Positions 1 to 8,500 of a DNA stretch of 64,000 bases are shown here, piece after piece; positions within the stretch are counted from its first letter, which is position 1, and each line of letters begins with the position of its first letter. This stretch comes from Pseudoalteromonas arctica (GTDB lineage: Bacteria; Pseudomonadota; Gammaproteobacteria; Enterobacterales; Alteromonadaceae). A model generated the notes under the pieces. It did not search any database, was not told the DNA's origin, and was given only the letters and a program-made list of their open reading frames with translations. Both the position numbers and the translations under genes were made by a program. The stretch is from NCBI RefSeq assembly GCF_012927645.1, contig NZ_JABBMT010000012.1:1-64000 (forward strand), given 5' to 3'.

Positions 1-94
1 CTCTCCAATCGCAATGGATGAAGGTCTACGTTTCGCAATCCGCGAAGGTGGCCGTACTGTAGGTGCTGGTGTAGTAGCAACTATCGTTGAGTAA
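1..94 (+). CDS. tuf: Elongation factor Tu, C-terminal end (partial)
   Basis: The first 31 codons visible end in a TAA at 92-94 and encode the invariant C-terminal strand of EF-Tu ([15 protein letters not shown], then ATIVE). EF-Tu delivers aminoacyl-tRNA to the ribosome as a GTPase. Only the last part of domain III is inside the window; the rest lies upstream. The gene is followed directly by an inverted repeat and a rho-independent terminator, so the transcript ends here. Which tuf copy this is cannot be told from the window. Confidence 0.95.
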   Translation, partial: SPIAMDEGLRFAIREGGRTVGAGVVATIVE

Positions 95-120
95 TAATTA
101 ACTTATAAAGTTAATTATTA
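92..120. repeat. Perfect 13-bp inverted repeat spanning the tuf stop codon
   Basis: TAATAATTAACTT (92-104) and its exact reverse complement (108-120) are separated by ATA. The left arm begins on the tuf stop codon. The arms are almost pure A/T, so the hairpin is weak. It sits immediately before the GC-richer terminator hairpin and may act as an accessory stem protecting the 3' end of the tuf mRNA; that role is inference. Confidence 0.6.
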
Positions 121-150
121 GAAAAAAGGTCACTTAGGTGGCCTTTTTTA
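121..150 (+). terminator. Rho-independent terminator of the tuf transcript
   Basis: An A-tract leads into GGTCAC, a TTAG loop and GTGGCC (one G-U pair), followed by a run of six T at 144-149. The A-tract pairs with the T-tract, so it could work in both directions. It lies 27 bp after the tuf stop. Confidence 0.85.
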
Positions 151-167
151 ATGCCTGTGAAAAAGTT

Positions 168-202
168 GTTAGAAGTTAGAAGTTAGAAGTTAGAAGTTAG
201 AA
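168..202. repeat. Tandem 7-bp repeat, five copies of GTTAGAA
   Basis: Five uninterrupted copies of GTTAGAA lie at 168-202, followed by a degenerate sixth copy (GTCAGAC, 203-209). No gene overlaps them. Short head-to-tail heptamers of this kind look like slipped-strand microsatellite DNA. I associate this motif with Pseudoalteromonas and relatives from memory, not from a search. Confidence 0.8.
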
Positions 203-300
203 GTCAGACTTTAGTTGGCGAGTGAATGGCTTTATTTATTGTGGAACTCAACGAAGGTGCTTGATAGCAATGGCAGTTGGTTATTATTTCTCACTAACCA

Positions 301-1236
301 CTAACCGCTTATGGCTTTTTTTAACTTTTTCTGTGCGCGCTTTTGTTCTGCTTTTTTAACGTGTTTGCTGATCCACTTGGTCATTTTTACCATTAATGCT
401 GGCGGGAAGTCGTGCCCCATGCCGTTGACTATTCTTAGTTTGGCTTTACGGATTTGCACAGCTGTTAATTTACCAGCTGAAACAGGTATCACAGGGTCTA
501 GATTACCGTGGATCACTAAAGTAGGCGCTTTAATTTTTGCCATTAAGTATTGTCTGCAATCACTTGCTGCAATAGCAGCAAGTTGACGATTGAAACCTCG
601 TGGGTTGTAAGCACGTTCGACGCCCAAAATGGCTTGTTTACGCAGTGTTTGTTCATCTTGCGGGTAAGCAGGGCTACCAATGAGCTGGTTGAGTTTAATG
701 TTGTAATTAATAGCCCCATCTCGGCAAGGTGATTTGGGGCGGTGCTTTGCAAGCTGTAAAAATAGCTTGAGCTCAGACAGAGACATTTTAGGCTTACCTG
801 AACTAGACATAATAGAGGTTAAGCTCAAGACCTTTTTTTTATGTTTAGCTGCGATAATTTGTGCAATCATGCCACCCATAGATGCACCGACTAAATGCGC
901 TTTTTTGATGCTCAGAGCAGCCATTAATTCAATAACATCGGTTGCCATATCGTCAAGGGTATATGCTATGCTGGAAGTAATAGGTAAGCGTTTACTCAGC
1001 CAAATTTTTAGTAAGCTCGGATCACCAAATTGATCTAACTGGCTTGAAAGACCAGTATCGCGATTATCAAATCTGATAACCCTAAAGCCATTCTCAACTA
1101 ACCCGTAATAGAGCTCTTCAGGCCACACTGTTAGCTGCGCTCCAAGGCCCATAATCATAATGATAACAGGCGCTGATTTCTTGCCTTTATCTTGATAGCT
1201 AATTGTAATGCCACTTTTAATTTTAATCGTGCGCAT
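301..1236 (-). CDS. Alpha/beta-fold hydrolase
   Basis: A 311-residue protein of the alpha/beta hydrolase superfamily. The oxyanion-hole strand appears early (IIMIMGLGAQ). The nucleophile elbow is GASMGG near residue 119, the acid is in HGNLDPVIP near 248, and the catalytic His is in GMGHDFP near 275, so the triad is complete and correctly ordered. There is no signal peptide, so it should be cytoplasmic. Closest in style to small carboxylesterases or the hydrolases that act on activated esters; the substrate cannot be told. The C-terminus is Lys-rich. It stands alone, convergent with tuf. Confidence 0.8.
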   Translation of the reverse strand: MRTIKIKSGITISYQDKGKKSAPVIIMIMGLGAQLTVWPEELYYGLVENGFRVIRFDNRDTGLSSQLDQFGDPSLLKIWLSKRLPITSSIAYTLDDMATDVIELMAALSIKKAHLVGASMGGMIAQIIAAKHKKKVLSLTSIMSSSGKPKMSLSELKLFLQLAKHRPKSPCRDGAINYNIKLNQLIGSPAYPQDEQTLRKQAILGVERAYNPRGFNRQLAAIAASDCRQYLMAKIKAPTLVIHGNLDPVIPVSAGKLTAVQIRKAKLRIVNGMGHDFPPALMVKMTKWISKHVKKAEQKRAQKKLKKAISG

Positions 1237-1359
1237 ATTACGTTATGTTGATAGCTTATTTAGCGACTTATGTAAAACAGTATAATTAAAATTCAGCAGT
1301 CCTTCATGAGTAGAAATATGAATTTTTTATATCAGAATGGGAGTCGCTTTTTAATACGT

Positions 1360-2265
1360 TTAACCTTCAGCATGTTTTCGCAGTTCTTCTAGCATGCTCG
1401 AATTTCCAATCATTTCATCAAGTACAGAGCGAACATTATTATCACTAGAGTGCTGGTAAAGTGATAAAATATGTTGGGCAATTTGTTGGCTATTGCCACC
1501 TTCTGAGCTTTGCGATTGATAGTATTGCGATATCAGGCCTTGCCCCGCTAAACGGCGAATATAATCGTTAGGCTCATGTTGCAGTAGTGAAGTAAAGCGC
1601 TCAGTCAGGCGTTGATCGAGTACGGGGGCTTGAGTTATGACTTCAATGGCTTGAATTTTGAATTTCTCATTATCACTATTTGTGGCCAGCTCTAAAATAT
1701 TATCGACTACCGCAAAGTCATACTCAGGTATTTTTGATTTATTCAAAATATACATATTCATTTGTAGTTGAGTTAGGGCTGCGAGCCTATCGATATCTGT
1801 GGCATTTGGGTCGAGTATTTGCTCTCGTAATTGTGTGGTTATTTTTTTCGCATAATCAGAGTCTGACTTTATGCGTAGTTCATAGTCTTGTGGTAAGTCG
1901 GCATAAAAACCGTAAAGCGGGTTGCTTTCACGCATTTCATCTATTTCTTGCTGTTCTTTTTCCGTCAGTACAGCAAGCACTAACTCCTTAAAATCATCGT
2001 TATTATATTCTTGATCTATAGAAGTATTTTTTATTTTTAGGCTGGCAACTTGTCGCTGTAAAGATATTATTTTGTTATGCAATTGAGTAATTGAAAGTTC
2101 GTTGTTGTCATTATTCAGTGGCATATTAGTAACAATGATCGATGACTGTTCAGTGCTGCTTTTATTGTTAGGTAAACTCACTGATTTGAAAAATGTACCG
2201 TAACACGAGATGACAAGTGCGGCTGAGGCAAGGACTATTGCGACTGATCCTTTACTAATTAGCAT
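1360..2265 (-). CDS. Membrane-anchored coiled-coil / helical-repeat protein of unknown function
   Basis: A 301-residue protein I do not recognise. Residues about 7-27 form a hydrophobic signal anchor or uncleaved signal peptide (VAIVLASAALVISCYGTFF). Residues about 55-85 have heptad-like spacing (LHNKIISLQRQVASLKIK), suggesting a short coiled coil. The remainder, about 150-300, is amphipathic alpha-helical with spacing like HEAT or Armadillo repeats (for example LAALTQLQMNMY and FKIQAIEVITQAP). It is acidic and probably periplasmic, tethered to the inner membrane. A protein-interaction scaffold is the best guess. No operon partner is evident. Confidence 0.55.
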   Translation of the reverse strand: MLISKGSVAIVLASAALVISCYGTFFKSVSLPNNKSSTEQSSIIVTNMPLNNDNNELSITQLHNKIISLQRQVASLKIKNTSIDQEYNNDDFKELVLAVLTEKEQQEIDEMRESNPLYGFYADLPQDYELRIKSDSDYAKKITTQLREQILDPNATDIDRLAALTQLQMNMYILNKSKIPEYDFAVVDNILELATNSDNEKFKIQAIEVITQAPVLDQRLTERFTSLLQHEPNDYIRRLAGQGLISQYYQSQSSEGGNSQQIAQHILSLYQHSSDNNVRSVLDEMIGNSSMLEELRKHAEG

Positions 2266-2347
2266 GTGGTGGAGGCTCCATATTTGAAAAGGCGTAATTT
2301 ACCGCCTTGAGGGCTATAAGTCTGTTAAAAGATGTAGAAAGTTAAGT

Positions 2348-2639
2348 ATGCTCAAGCGTATTATAATTTATTCGCTAAGTATGATTGATAATGAAGGTTA
2401 TTACAAAGATGCAAATGCGCTTCATACCTATGCTGAGCTTTTTGTATATGATGTGCCTTCAGGTGATTTATTTGCAGAGTCAACGAAACGAATTATCAGT
2501 ACAACTTGTTTGACGTGTTTAGCTGTACACAAGGCATCTTTGCGACAACAGGGGCGATTATGAGTTGATTAAAATAGCAGGATTTACGTCTCAAGAGAAA
2601 TTGATAAATGAGATTTTTCAGTCATCAAAAAGCAATTAG
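2348..2639 (+). pseudogene. Decayed small gene, probably frameshifted
   Basis: An ATG at 2348 opens a 71-codon frame (MLKRIIIYSLSMIDNEGYY and on) that looks coding-like for about 50 residues and then drifts. Another frame, open after a TAG near 2519-2521, carries DYELIKIAGFTSQEKLINE and ends at the TAG at 2637-2639. Joined by a frameshift near 2510-2530 they would give a small protein of about 97 residues. I recognise no family. The end overlaps the terminator of the neighbouring dipeptidase gene, supporting a remnant over a live gene. Confidence 0.3.
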
Positions 2640-2662
2640 GCCCTGAACCTCAGGACCTAATT
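2624..2662 (-). terminator. Terminator downstream of the M19 dipeptidase gene
   Basis: On the minus strand a long hairpin (outer arms AATTAGG/CCTAATT, inner arms CCTGA/TCAGG, one internal mismatch, 3-nt loop, spanning 2634-2662) is followed by GCTTTTTG. It begins 10 bp beyond the dipeptidase stop codon. Confidence 0.8.
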
Positions 2663-2671
2663 ATTTATCAA

Positions 2672-3859
2672 TTAATGTTTTTTTGCATACTGTTCGGCTT
2701 GTTGCCATACGCGCAGCACATTGCCACTGAGGATTTTTTTGATATCTTTGTCACTGTAACCACGATCCATTAATCCTTGCACTAGGTTTGGGTAGCTAGA
2801 TACATCTTTTAAGCCTACTGGCAGCGAATCGCCAACACCATCGTAATCAGAGCCGATGCCAACATAATCGATACCAATTAGTTCAACAACGTGATCGATA
2901 TGCTCAAGTACTTGCTCAAGGCTCGCAAATGGATACGGGTTTTTAGCACGATACGCGGCATCAAAATCTTGACTTAATTTAGTGCCTTCTTTTTTGGCCG
3001 ACTCTTTTTTACTCTTTAACTGCTTACCCCAAGCACCTGCTTTAGCGGTTACAAAGCTTGAACCAAAGTTTATTTGAATAACCCCGCCGTTCTTTTTCAG
3101 CGCTAGTAGCATATCGTCATCCATATTACGCTCAAAACCCGGCGTATATTTGCGCAGTGATGAGTGTGAGGCAATAACCGGTGTTTTAGATAGCTCCATT
3201 ACTTGATAAAACGCATCATCTGAAATATGTGAAACATCAATCAGCATGCCGATATTGTTCATCTCAGCAACCAACTTTTTACCAAATGGGCTAAGACCTT
3301 TCCATTTACGGCGAATATCATAAGATGAATCTGAAATATGGTTGCTTTGTGAATGAGCAAGGGTGATATAGCGTACACCACGGTCAAAAAAATGTTTAAG
3401 GTTATTCATGTCACCTTCAATTGGTGAGCCGTTTTCCATCCCCATTGCTATCGACATTTTGCCTTGTTTAAACTGCTTTTTAATATCGTTCGTTGAATCG
3501 GCAATAGCAAATTTGTCAGGGGCGCGCTGGGCAATTGCTTCCATACTATCAATGAGTTGATTTGCTAGTTGAAAACTTTTTCCTTTCCCTTCAAACTCTA
3601 AATGAGCAGGAATATATATCGACATAAAAGGGGCATTTAAACCGCCTTTAACTGCACGTGGGTAATCAAAATCACCACCGTCAGTCGCTTGCGTTACATC
3701 GGCCCAATTTCGGTGTATACGATACGGTACATCAATGTGGGTATCGATCAAAATTGTATCTTTTGCGAGTTTAATTGCTTTATCAGAGAGGGTAACTTGC
3801 GTAGCTTGTGCCCCTGTAATAGTTAGTGCAATGGCGCTAAGTGCTAAACGTATTTTCAT
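2672..3859 (-). CDS. M19-family membrane (renal-type) dipeptidase
   Basis: A 395-residue zinc dipeptidase precursor. It starts with a typical Sec signal peptide cleaved around residue 19-20 (after TGAQA). Metal and substrate motifs in order: DTHIDVPYR (HxD, near residue 41), GMENGSPI (bridging Glu), TLAHSQSNHISDS, LIDVSHISD, IASHSS and GIGSDYDGVG. The family hydrolyses dipeptides, sometimes D-amino-acid dipeptides or beta-lactams. With the signal peptide it should act in the periplasm or be membrane-attached. It is monocistronic with its own terminator. It lies next to an NRPS cluster, but nothing else ties it to that pathway. Confidence 0.9.
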   Translation of the reverse strand: MKIRLALSAIALTITGAQATQVTLSDKAIKLAKDTILIDTHIDVPYRIHRNWADVTQATDGGDFDYPRAVKGGLNAPFMSIYIPAHLEFEGKGKSFQLANQLIDSMEAIAQRAPDKFAIADSTNDIKKQFKQGKMSIAMGMENGSPIEGDMNNLKHFFDRGVRYITLAHSQSNHISDSSYDIRRKWKGLSPFGKKLVAEMNNIGMLIDVSHISDDAFYQVMELSKTPVIASHSSLRKYTPGFERNMDDDMLLALKKNGGVIQINFGSSFVTAKAGAWGKQLKSKKESAKKEGTKLSQDFDAAYRAKNPYPFASLEQVLEHIDHVVELIGIDYVGIGSDYDGVGDSLPVGLKDVSSYPNLVQGLMDRGYSDKDIKKILSGNVLRVWQQAEQYAKKH

Positions 3860-4335
3860 GTTCTTACCTATATTATTATAATAATGCTAATGATTGTAAC
3901 AATAATCGATTAGTCCTGCCTACTATCCTATTTTTTAGCCATTAATCATTTATTACCCTTAGGTATCAAACGTAATCATTATAGTTCTAGCCAACAAAAA
4001 CTCAGTATGCATCTAAGGCGTACGGCAATTTTAAAGCTGATCTTCCGCACCCACTTTAAGAATAAACTTTCTGATACTGTTCACCCAAACAATCAATAAT
4101 GGTTTGATTACGCGCTAAAGTGAACTGACACTATTTGGAGTGAGCTAAAGCTTATGATTCACACAATCGCAACGTTTTTGCAAGCAATCACCCAGTATTT
4201 CACATTATGCCCCAGAGATGTTATATCAACAGTTACGTCAAGGGGTTTAGAGGAAACTTGAAGCTGCAACTAGGCGACAATATTCCATGGCAAGCCCAGC
4301 TACGATTGGTGTAATTCAGGTGGTATAAAGTTCGA
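3860..4335. other. Intergenic stretch with an unidentified coding-like fragment
   Basis: Between the dipeptidase and the MFS gene there are 476 bp without a convincing gene. The first part is the AT-rich dipeptidase promoter region. On the plus strand, about 4146-4312 is open and reads like protein (KAYDSHNRNVFASNHP, later KGFRGNLKLQLGDNIPWQ) but has no start codon and is preceded by a stop. It could be a gene remnant left at the edge of the NRPS island. I recognise no transposase motif or terminal inverted repeats here. Confidence 0.35.
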
Positions 4336-5589
4336 CTACGAAGGCTGCACTTTCACCTGCTGCTCGTTTTGGTTTAGTACACTGGAATGACATAGGATGA
4401 TAGCGATGATTGACACGCCCCCTAACAAGATCCAACTGTTGGTCAAATTAGTGTAGGTGATCAATAAGGCTGTCATCGCAGTGCCAAGGAGGCCACCGAG
4501 GCGCGTGCTCAATGAGGTCACTGACTCGATACTTACTCTGACGTTGTCACTACTTAGCTGGTGTTGCAGCTGCAATTGTGCGGGCTGTGCTAATCCCATG
4601 CAAAAATAGAAGCAAACTAATGCAAGTATGAGCATAGGTACAGAGCTAACCCAACTGAGTAACACCACAAACATCAGCTTGAATACGTGTGAAAAGGCCA
4701 TTACATATCCTAGGCGTTGGTCAAACCAGCGGCAAAGTTGTGTGCTTAGTGCTGCGGCAAGGCCATTTAATGCAAACCCAAGCGCTAACATTGCCGGAAA
4801 TATCCATGCCAATGCCTCGACAGGCACCTGACTATATTGCTCAGCGAGGGCAGGCCAAAACTTCTCTATGCTACTTGCAACTGGCACGGCAAATACCAGT
4901 ATCACTAATAGCTTGCGCATTCCGCGTTCTTTGCAAGTATTCAGTATGGTAGTGCAGTGAGAAAATAGGGTGGGTGTTACGTCGTCGGTTTGCTTGGCTG
5001 TCTGTGCGCGGACAATAAAAAAGGTGCGGATAAACGTGATAATGAACACCACAATAGAAATCACTAAAAGGGCTTTATACAAAGAGGTTAAGTGAAAGTG
5101 GCTGGCGTCCATAAACGCTAGAAATAACGTAGCAAATAATGCAGCACTTGCCCCGATAAGATAACTTAATCCATACACTTTACCAAACCCACTATTGAGG
5201 GGCTCATCTCCATCTAATTTTTGATAGGCTTCAACAAACCAAGCGTTGAGAGTGCCGGTCAGAGATGCTTGACTTAACCCCCAAAAAGCCATTGCAGCAC
5301 ATAGCTGCCATAAGTGTTGGCTAAAGAGTAAAGTTAGGTTACAAAGTGCAGCAAACACTAAGGATGATAGGAATACTTTACGCCGACCTAATGCATCGGC
5401 AAAGACCCCACTGGGCACTTCAAATACAATGATAGTAAACGCCATTACCATCATTGTAATTGCGATATCCTGTAGCATAAAGCCCAAGCTCAGCATATAG
5501 GGTGTAAAGATCGGTAGTACTAGCATGCTCGCAAACATGGTTAGCCCGAGGTGTTTCCCATACTGAATGGCAAATTGTGAGCGGGTCAT
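4336..5589 (-). CDS. MFS transporter, probable exporter of the NRPS product
   Basis: A 417-residue polytopic protein with about 12 hydrophobic segments. The MFS signature loop between helices 2 and 3 is clear (GVFADALGRRKVF, near residues 61-73), preceded by an FEVPSG motif common in drug-efflux MFS proteins. The long middle loop and the repeat of the fold around residue 225 fit the family. Its ATG overlaps the stop codon of the last NRPS gene by 4 bp (ATGA), so it is translationally coupled to peptide synthesis. Export of, or self-protection from, the peptide is inferred from this coupling. Confidence 0.85.
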   Translation of the reverse strand: MTRSQFAIQYGKHLGLTMFASMLVLPIFTPYMLSLGFMLQDIAITMMVMAFTIIVFEVPSGVFADALGRRKVFLSSLVFAALCNLTLLFSQHLWQLCAAMAFWGLSQASLTGTLNAWFVEAYQKLDGDEPLNSGFGKVYGLSYLIGASAALFATLFLAFMDASHFHLTSLYKALLVISIVVFIITFIRTFFIVRAQTAKQTDDVTPTLFSHCTTILNTCKERGMRKLLVILVFAVPVASSIEKFWPALAEQYSQVPVEALAWIFPAMLALGFALNGLAAALSTQLCRWFDQRLGYVMAFSHVFKLMFVVLLSWVSSVPMLILALVCFYFCMGLAQPAQLQLQHQLSSDNVRVSIESVTSLSTRLGGLLGTAMTALLITYTNLTNSWILLGGVSIIAIILCHSSVLNQNEQQVKVQPS

Positions 5590-8500
5590 GCGTTAGATAC
5601 CTGTAAAGTTGAAAATACTTGGTCAAGCTTATTGCTTATCGTGCTTGCAATACACTCTAAGTCCCTTTTATCTGTCATTATTTCATCATGTAATCGAAGC
5701 AGAGGTACTACGTCTACCGACGTTAGTATATGATCTAAACCATTACAAGGTGGTTTAAATACATCATGATAAAGTGATGATATATCAGTTACTTGATGTA
5801 TTATGTTTAACACCTTTAACGGCACGGCAGTATCACTGACATCGCTCGCTGAAAAGAAAGTCGCATCGTGTTGGTAAGGGGCGGTTGTTGAAAAGTGTCG
5901 AGTGAGTGTTAAAAAAGCTTCGGCAATGGTCGCAGACTTAACATCATCGCTTTGTGCAACTAGCTGTTCTGCTTGCTGGCGTTCAGAGCTCGACAGCAAT
6001 GGTAATACAGGATCGATTAAAAAGCAGTGTGCAACTTGATAGCCTAAATCACTGAGGTAGTTCGCCACCTCAAGAGACATCATGGCTCCTTCACAAAACC
6101 CGCCGATAAAGAATGGCCCCGAAGTCTGTTGCGCAAGTATGCGTTCGGCATAGTAAACCACTAAAGGTTGCATGCTAATGTGCTTTCCTGTGAATAACTT
6201 TACGTTTTCAACTGCATGAAGCTGGCAGTATGGGCTTAATTCACCCCCAAGTTGCGCAAAGCTATCGGCGCCCGCAGCCGCGGGTAACATATGTATCGTT
6301 GGTAGCGCACTGTCATTAAAAGTCAAGCTCGGTGTAAAGTGCGGATGAGCAAGAGCTTGTGCTAGCGCTTGTTCATCATTTAGGTGAGCAAACTGTTGGG
6401 TTGCCAAGTCATTTATCACCATGGCCAACTCACGAATGGAAGTGTGTTCTAACAATATTTGTGGAGTAAGTTGCCAGCCAAGCTGGTGAGCTTGACCGCA
6501 GAACTTAAGCATACTGATAGAGTCTGCACCATAGTCGATAATGGGATCTATGACTGAGATCGCATCGCAATGTAAAATTTGTTGCCACAGTGCTAGGATA
6601 TTGCGCTCGATTGTTGTGCTTGGAAGCTCAATAGGCCTGCACGTATGCTGTGGCTCAGGAAGCTTTCGTTTGTCTAATTTACCGTTTAAGGTTAATGGTA
6701 ACGTATCTAAAAACATAACCGTATTAGGCAGCATATAACTTGCAACCTTGGGGCGTAGCGCTTGAAGAATAGCTTCAGCTGTAAGGCATTGATCATGACT
6801 ACGTTCGCTAATGATGTAGGCATGTAACTGTGTTTGACCATGCACCTTACGAGCGATGACTGCGCTACTTTTAATACCGCCAATAGTATTGAGCTGCTGT
6901 TCAATACCAGCTAATTCAACTCTGAAGCCGCGTATTTTTACTTGCTCATCATTACGGCTAACATAGCATAGCTGATCTACTTGATTCCAATAAACTAAAT
7001 CTCCAGTGCGATAGTAAGTACTAGCATTGCCCCATAATGAACATTGCACGAATTTGCTGTTGCTTAGTTCGGGTTGCCCAACATAACCTGCTGCAACTCC
7101 ACTGCCGCTGACCAGTAACTCACCGGGGCAGCCTATAGGTAACAATTGATTATGCAGGCCTACAACTGCTACAGCGCGACCGGGGATTGGTTTACCTATG
7201 GGGATTGGCTTATCTTGGACAGTAACGGTATGTAAGGTCGTAAAGGTTGTACATTCAGTTGGGCCATATCCATTGATAAAATGTTGTGGTGCAAATTCAG
7301 AAGACACTAATTGATGAACTAGGTGATCCGTTAGTGCTTCACCACCGACCAGAAGATAAGTTAAAGAGTGAAAAATCGCGTTATCCTGGCTAAATATGGT
7401 GTCGAATAAAGTACGAGTGAGCCACAGTGTCGAAATATTCAACCGGACAATGGTGTCTTTAAGCTCGCTCGGGGAGTGGAGTATATGTTGGTATCCGAGG
7501 TGCAGTTGAGCCCCATTCAATAAAGCACCCCAGATCTCAAATGTGGCAGCATCAAATGCAGGGTTAGCAAGCTGAATAAAATTATCATGCGTTGAAAACT
7601 GTAGCTGTTCGCTGCTTTGAACCAAAGAAGTACAACCGATGTGCGTAACCGCTACACCTTTTGGTTTGCCAGTCGTACCAGAGGTATAAATGATATTGGC
7701 AATATCTGTACTTTTGGGTAAATCAAATGGACAAGACGTGTCACCGCCCTCGAAAAAAAGAGTCTCGTTGACTTTAAAGCCGATGGCGTTGTGCGTATCA
7801 AGCAAGGGCTGCAGTAAATGAGCCGAGTTGTCATGATAGAGCAGCAGATCTGCTTTACTGTCGTCTAGTTGATAGCGTTTTCTATCATTAGGATCCTTTA
7901 AAGCCAATGGCGTATACGCAGCTCCTAGCTTTAGTGTGGCGAGCATAGCAACTACCATGGCAATATTGCTTTCCATACAAATAGCAACGACACGAACCGA
8001 TGGTACTTGTTTGTGCATCAAATGGGCGAGTTGATTTGCTTTGCTATCTAACGCCTGATAACTCAACTGAGTAGCGGCATTACTGACGGCTATGCTATCT
8101 GGCGTCATTGCTACGATTTGGTGAAAGCGCTCAACAATGCTAGGTGCATTAAAGGCATTATTTTGCATCCCACTCAGATATTGCTGGTGGTTGATATCAT
8201 AGTCGGTGAGCAGATTAAGTTCGAATAATTGGCTGTGAGTAGGCTCGACAGCATAGCAACACAGTATACGCTGAAATAATGTCGCAACCTGCTTTATATA
8301 GCATCGAGTGTAAAGCGTTGTTGCATAAGTTAAGCTGATCCTTGGTTGGTCGCCAATATGTAAATAGGCTGCCAAATCGAATTTTGCTTGATTGTCGTCA
8401 ATCGCTGGCAGTTCAGCCACGGACCAGTATTGGCCGGATTGAGTGGGTGTAAACTGGCTGAGCGTAAAGATACTCTGAAAAACAGGGTGCATGCTGGTAT

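Noticed and set aside
2672..3859. M19 dipeptidase as part of the NRPS pathway.
   Set aside because: It has its own terminator and promoter region, is separated by a 476-bp gap, and exported dipeptidases of this family are common in Alteromonadales.
3870..3900. Fur-box-like AT-rich sequence upstream of the M19 dipeptidase.
   Set aside because: The match to the 19-bp Fur consensus is poor and the region is AT-rich throughout, so chance similarity is likely.
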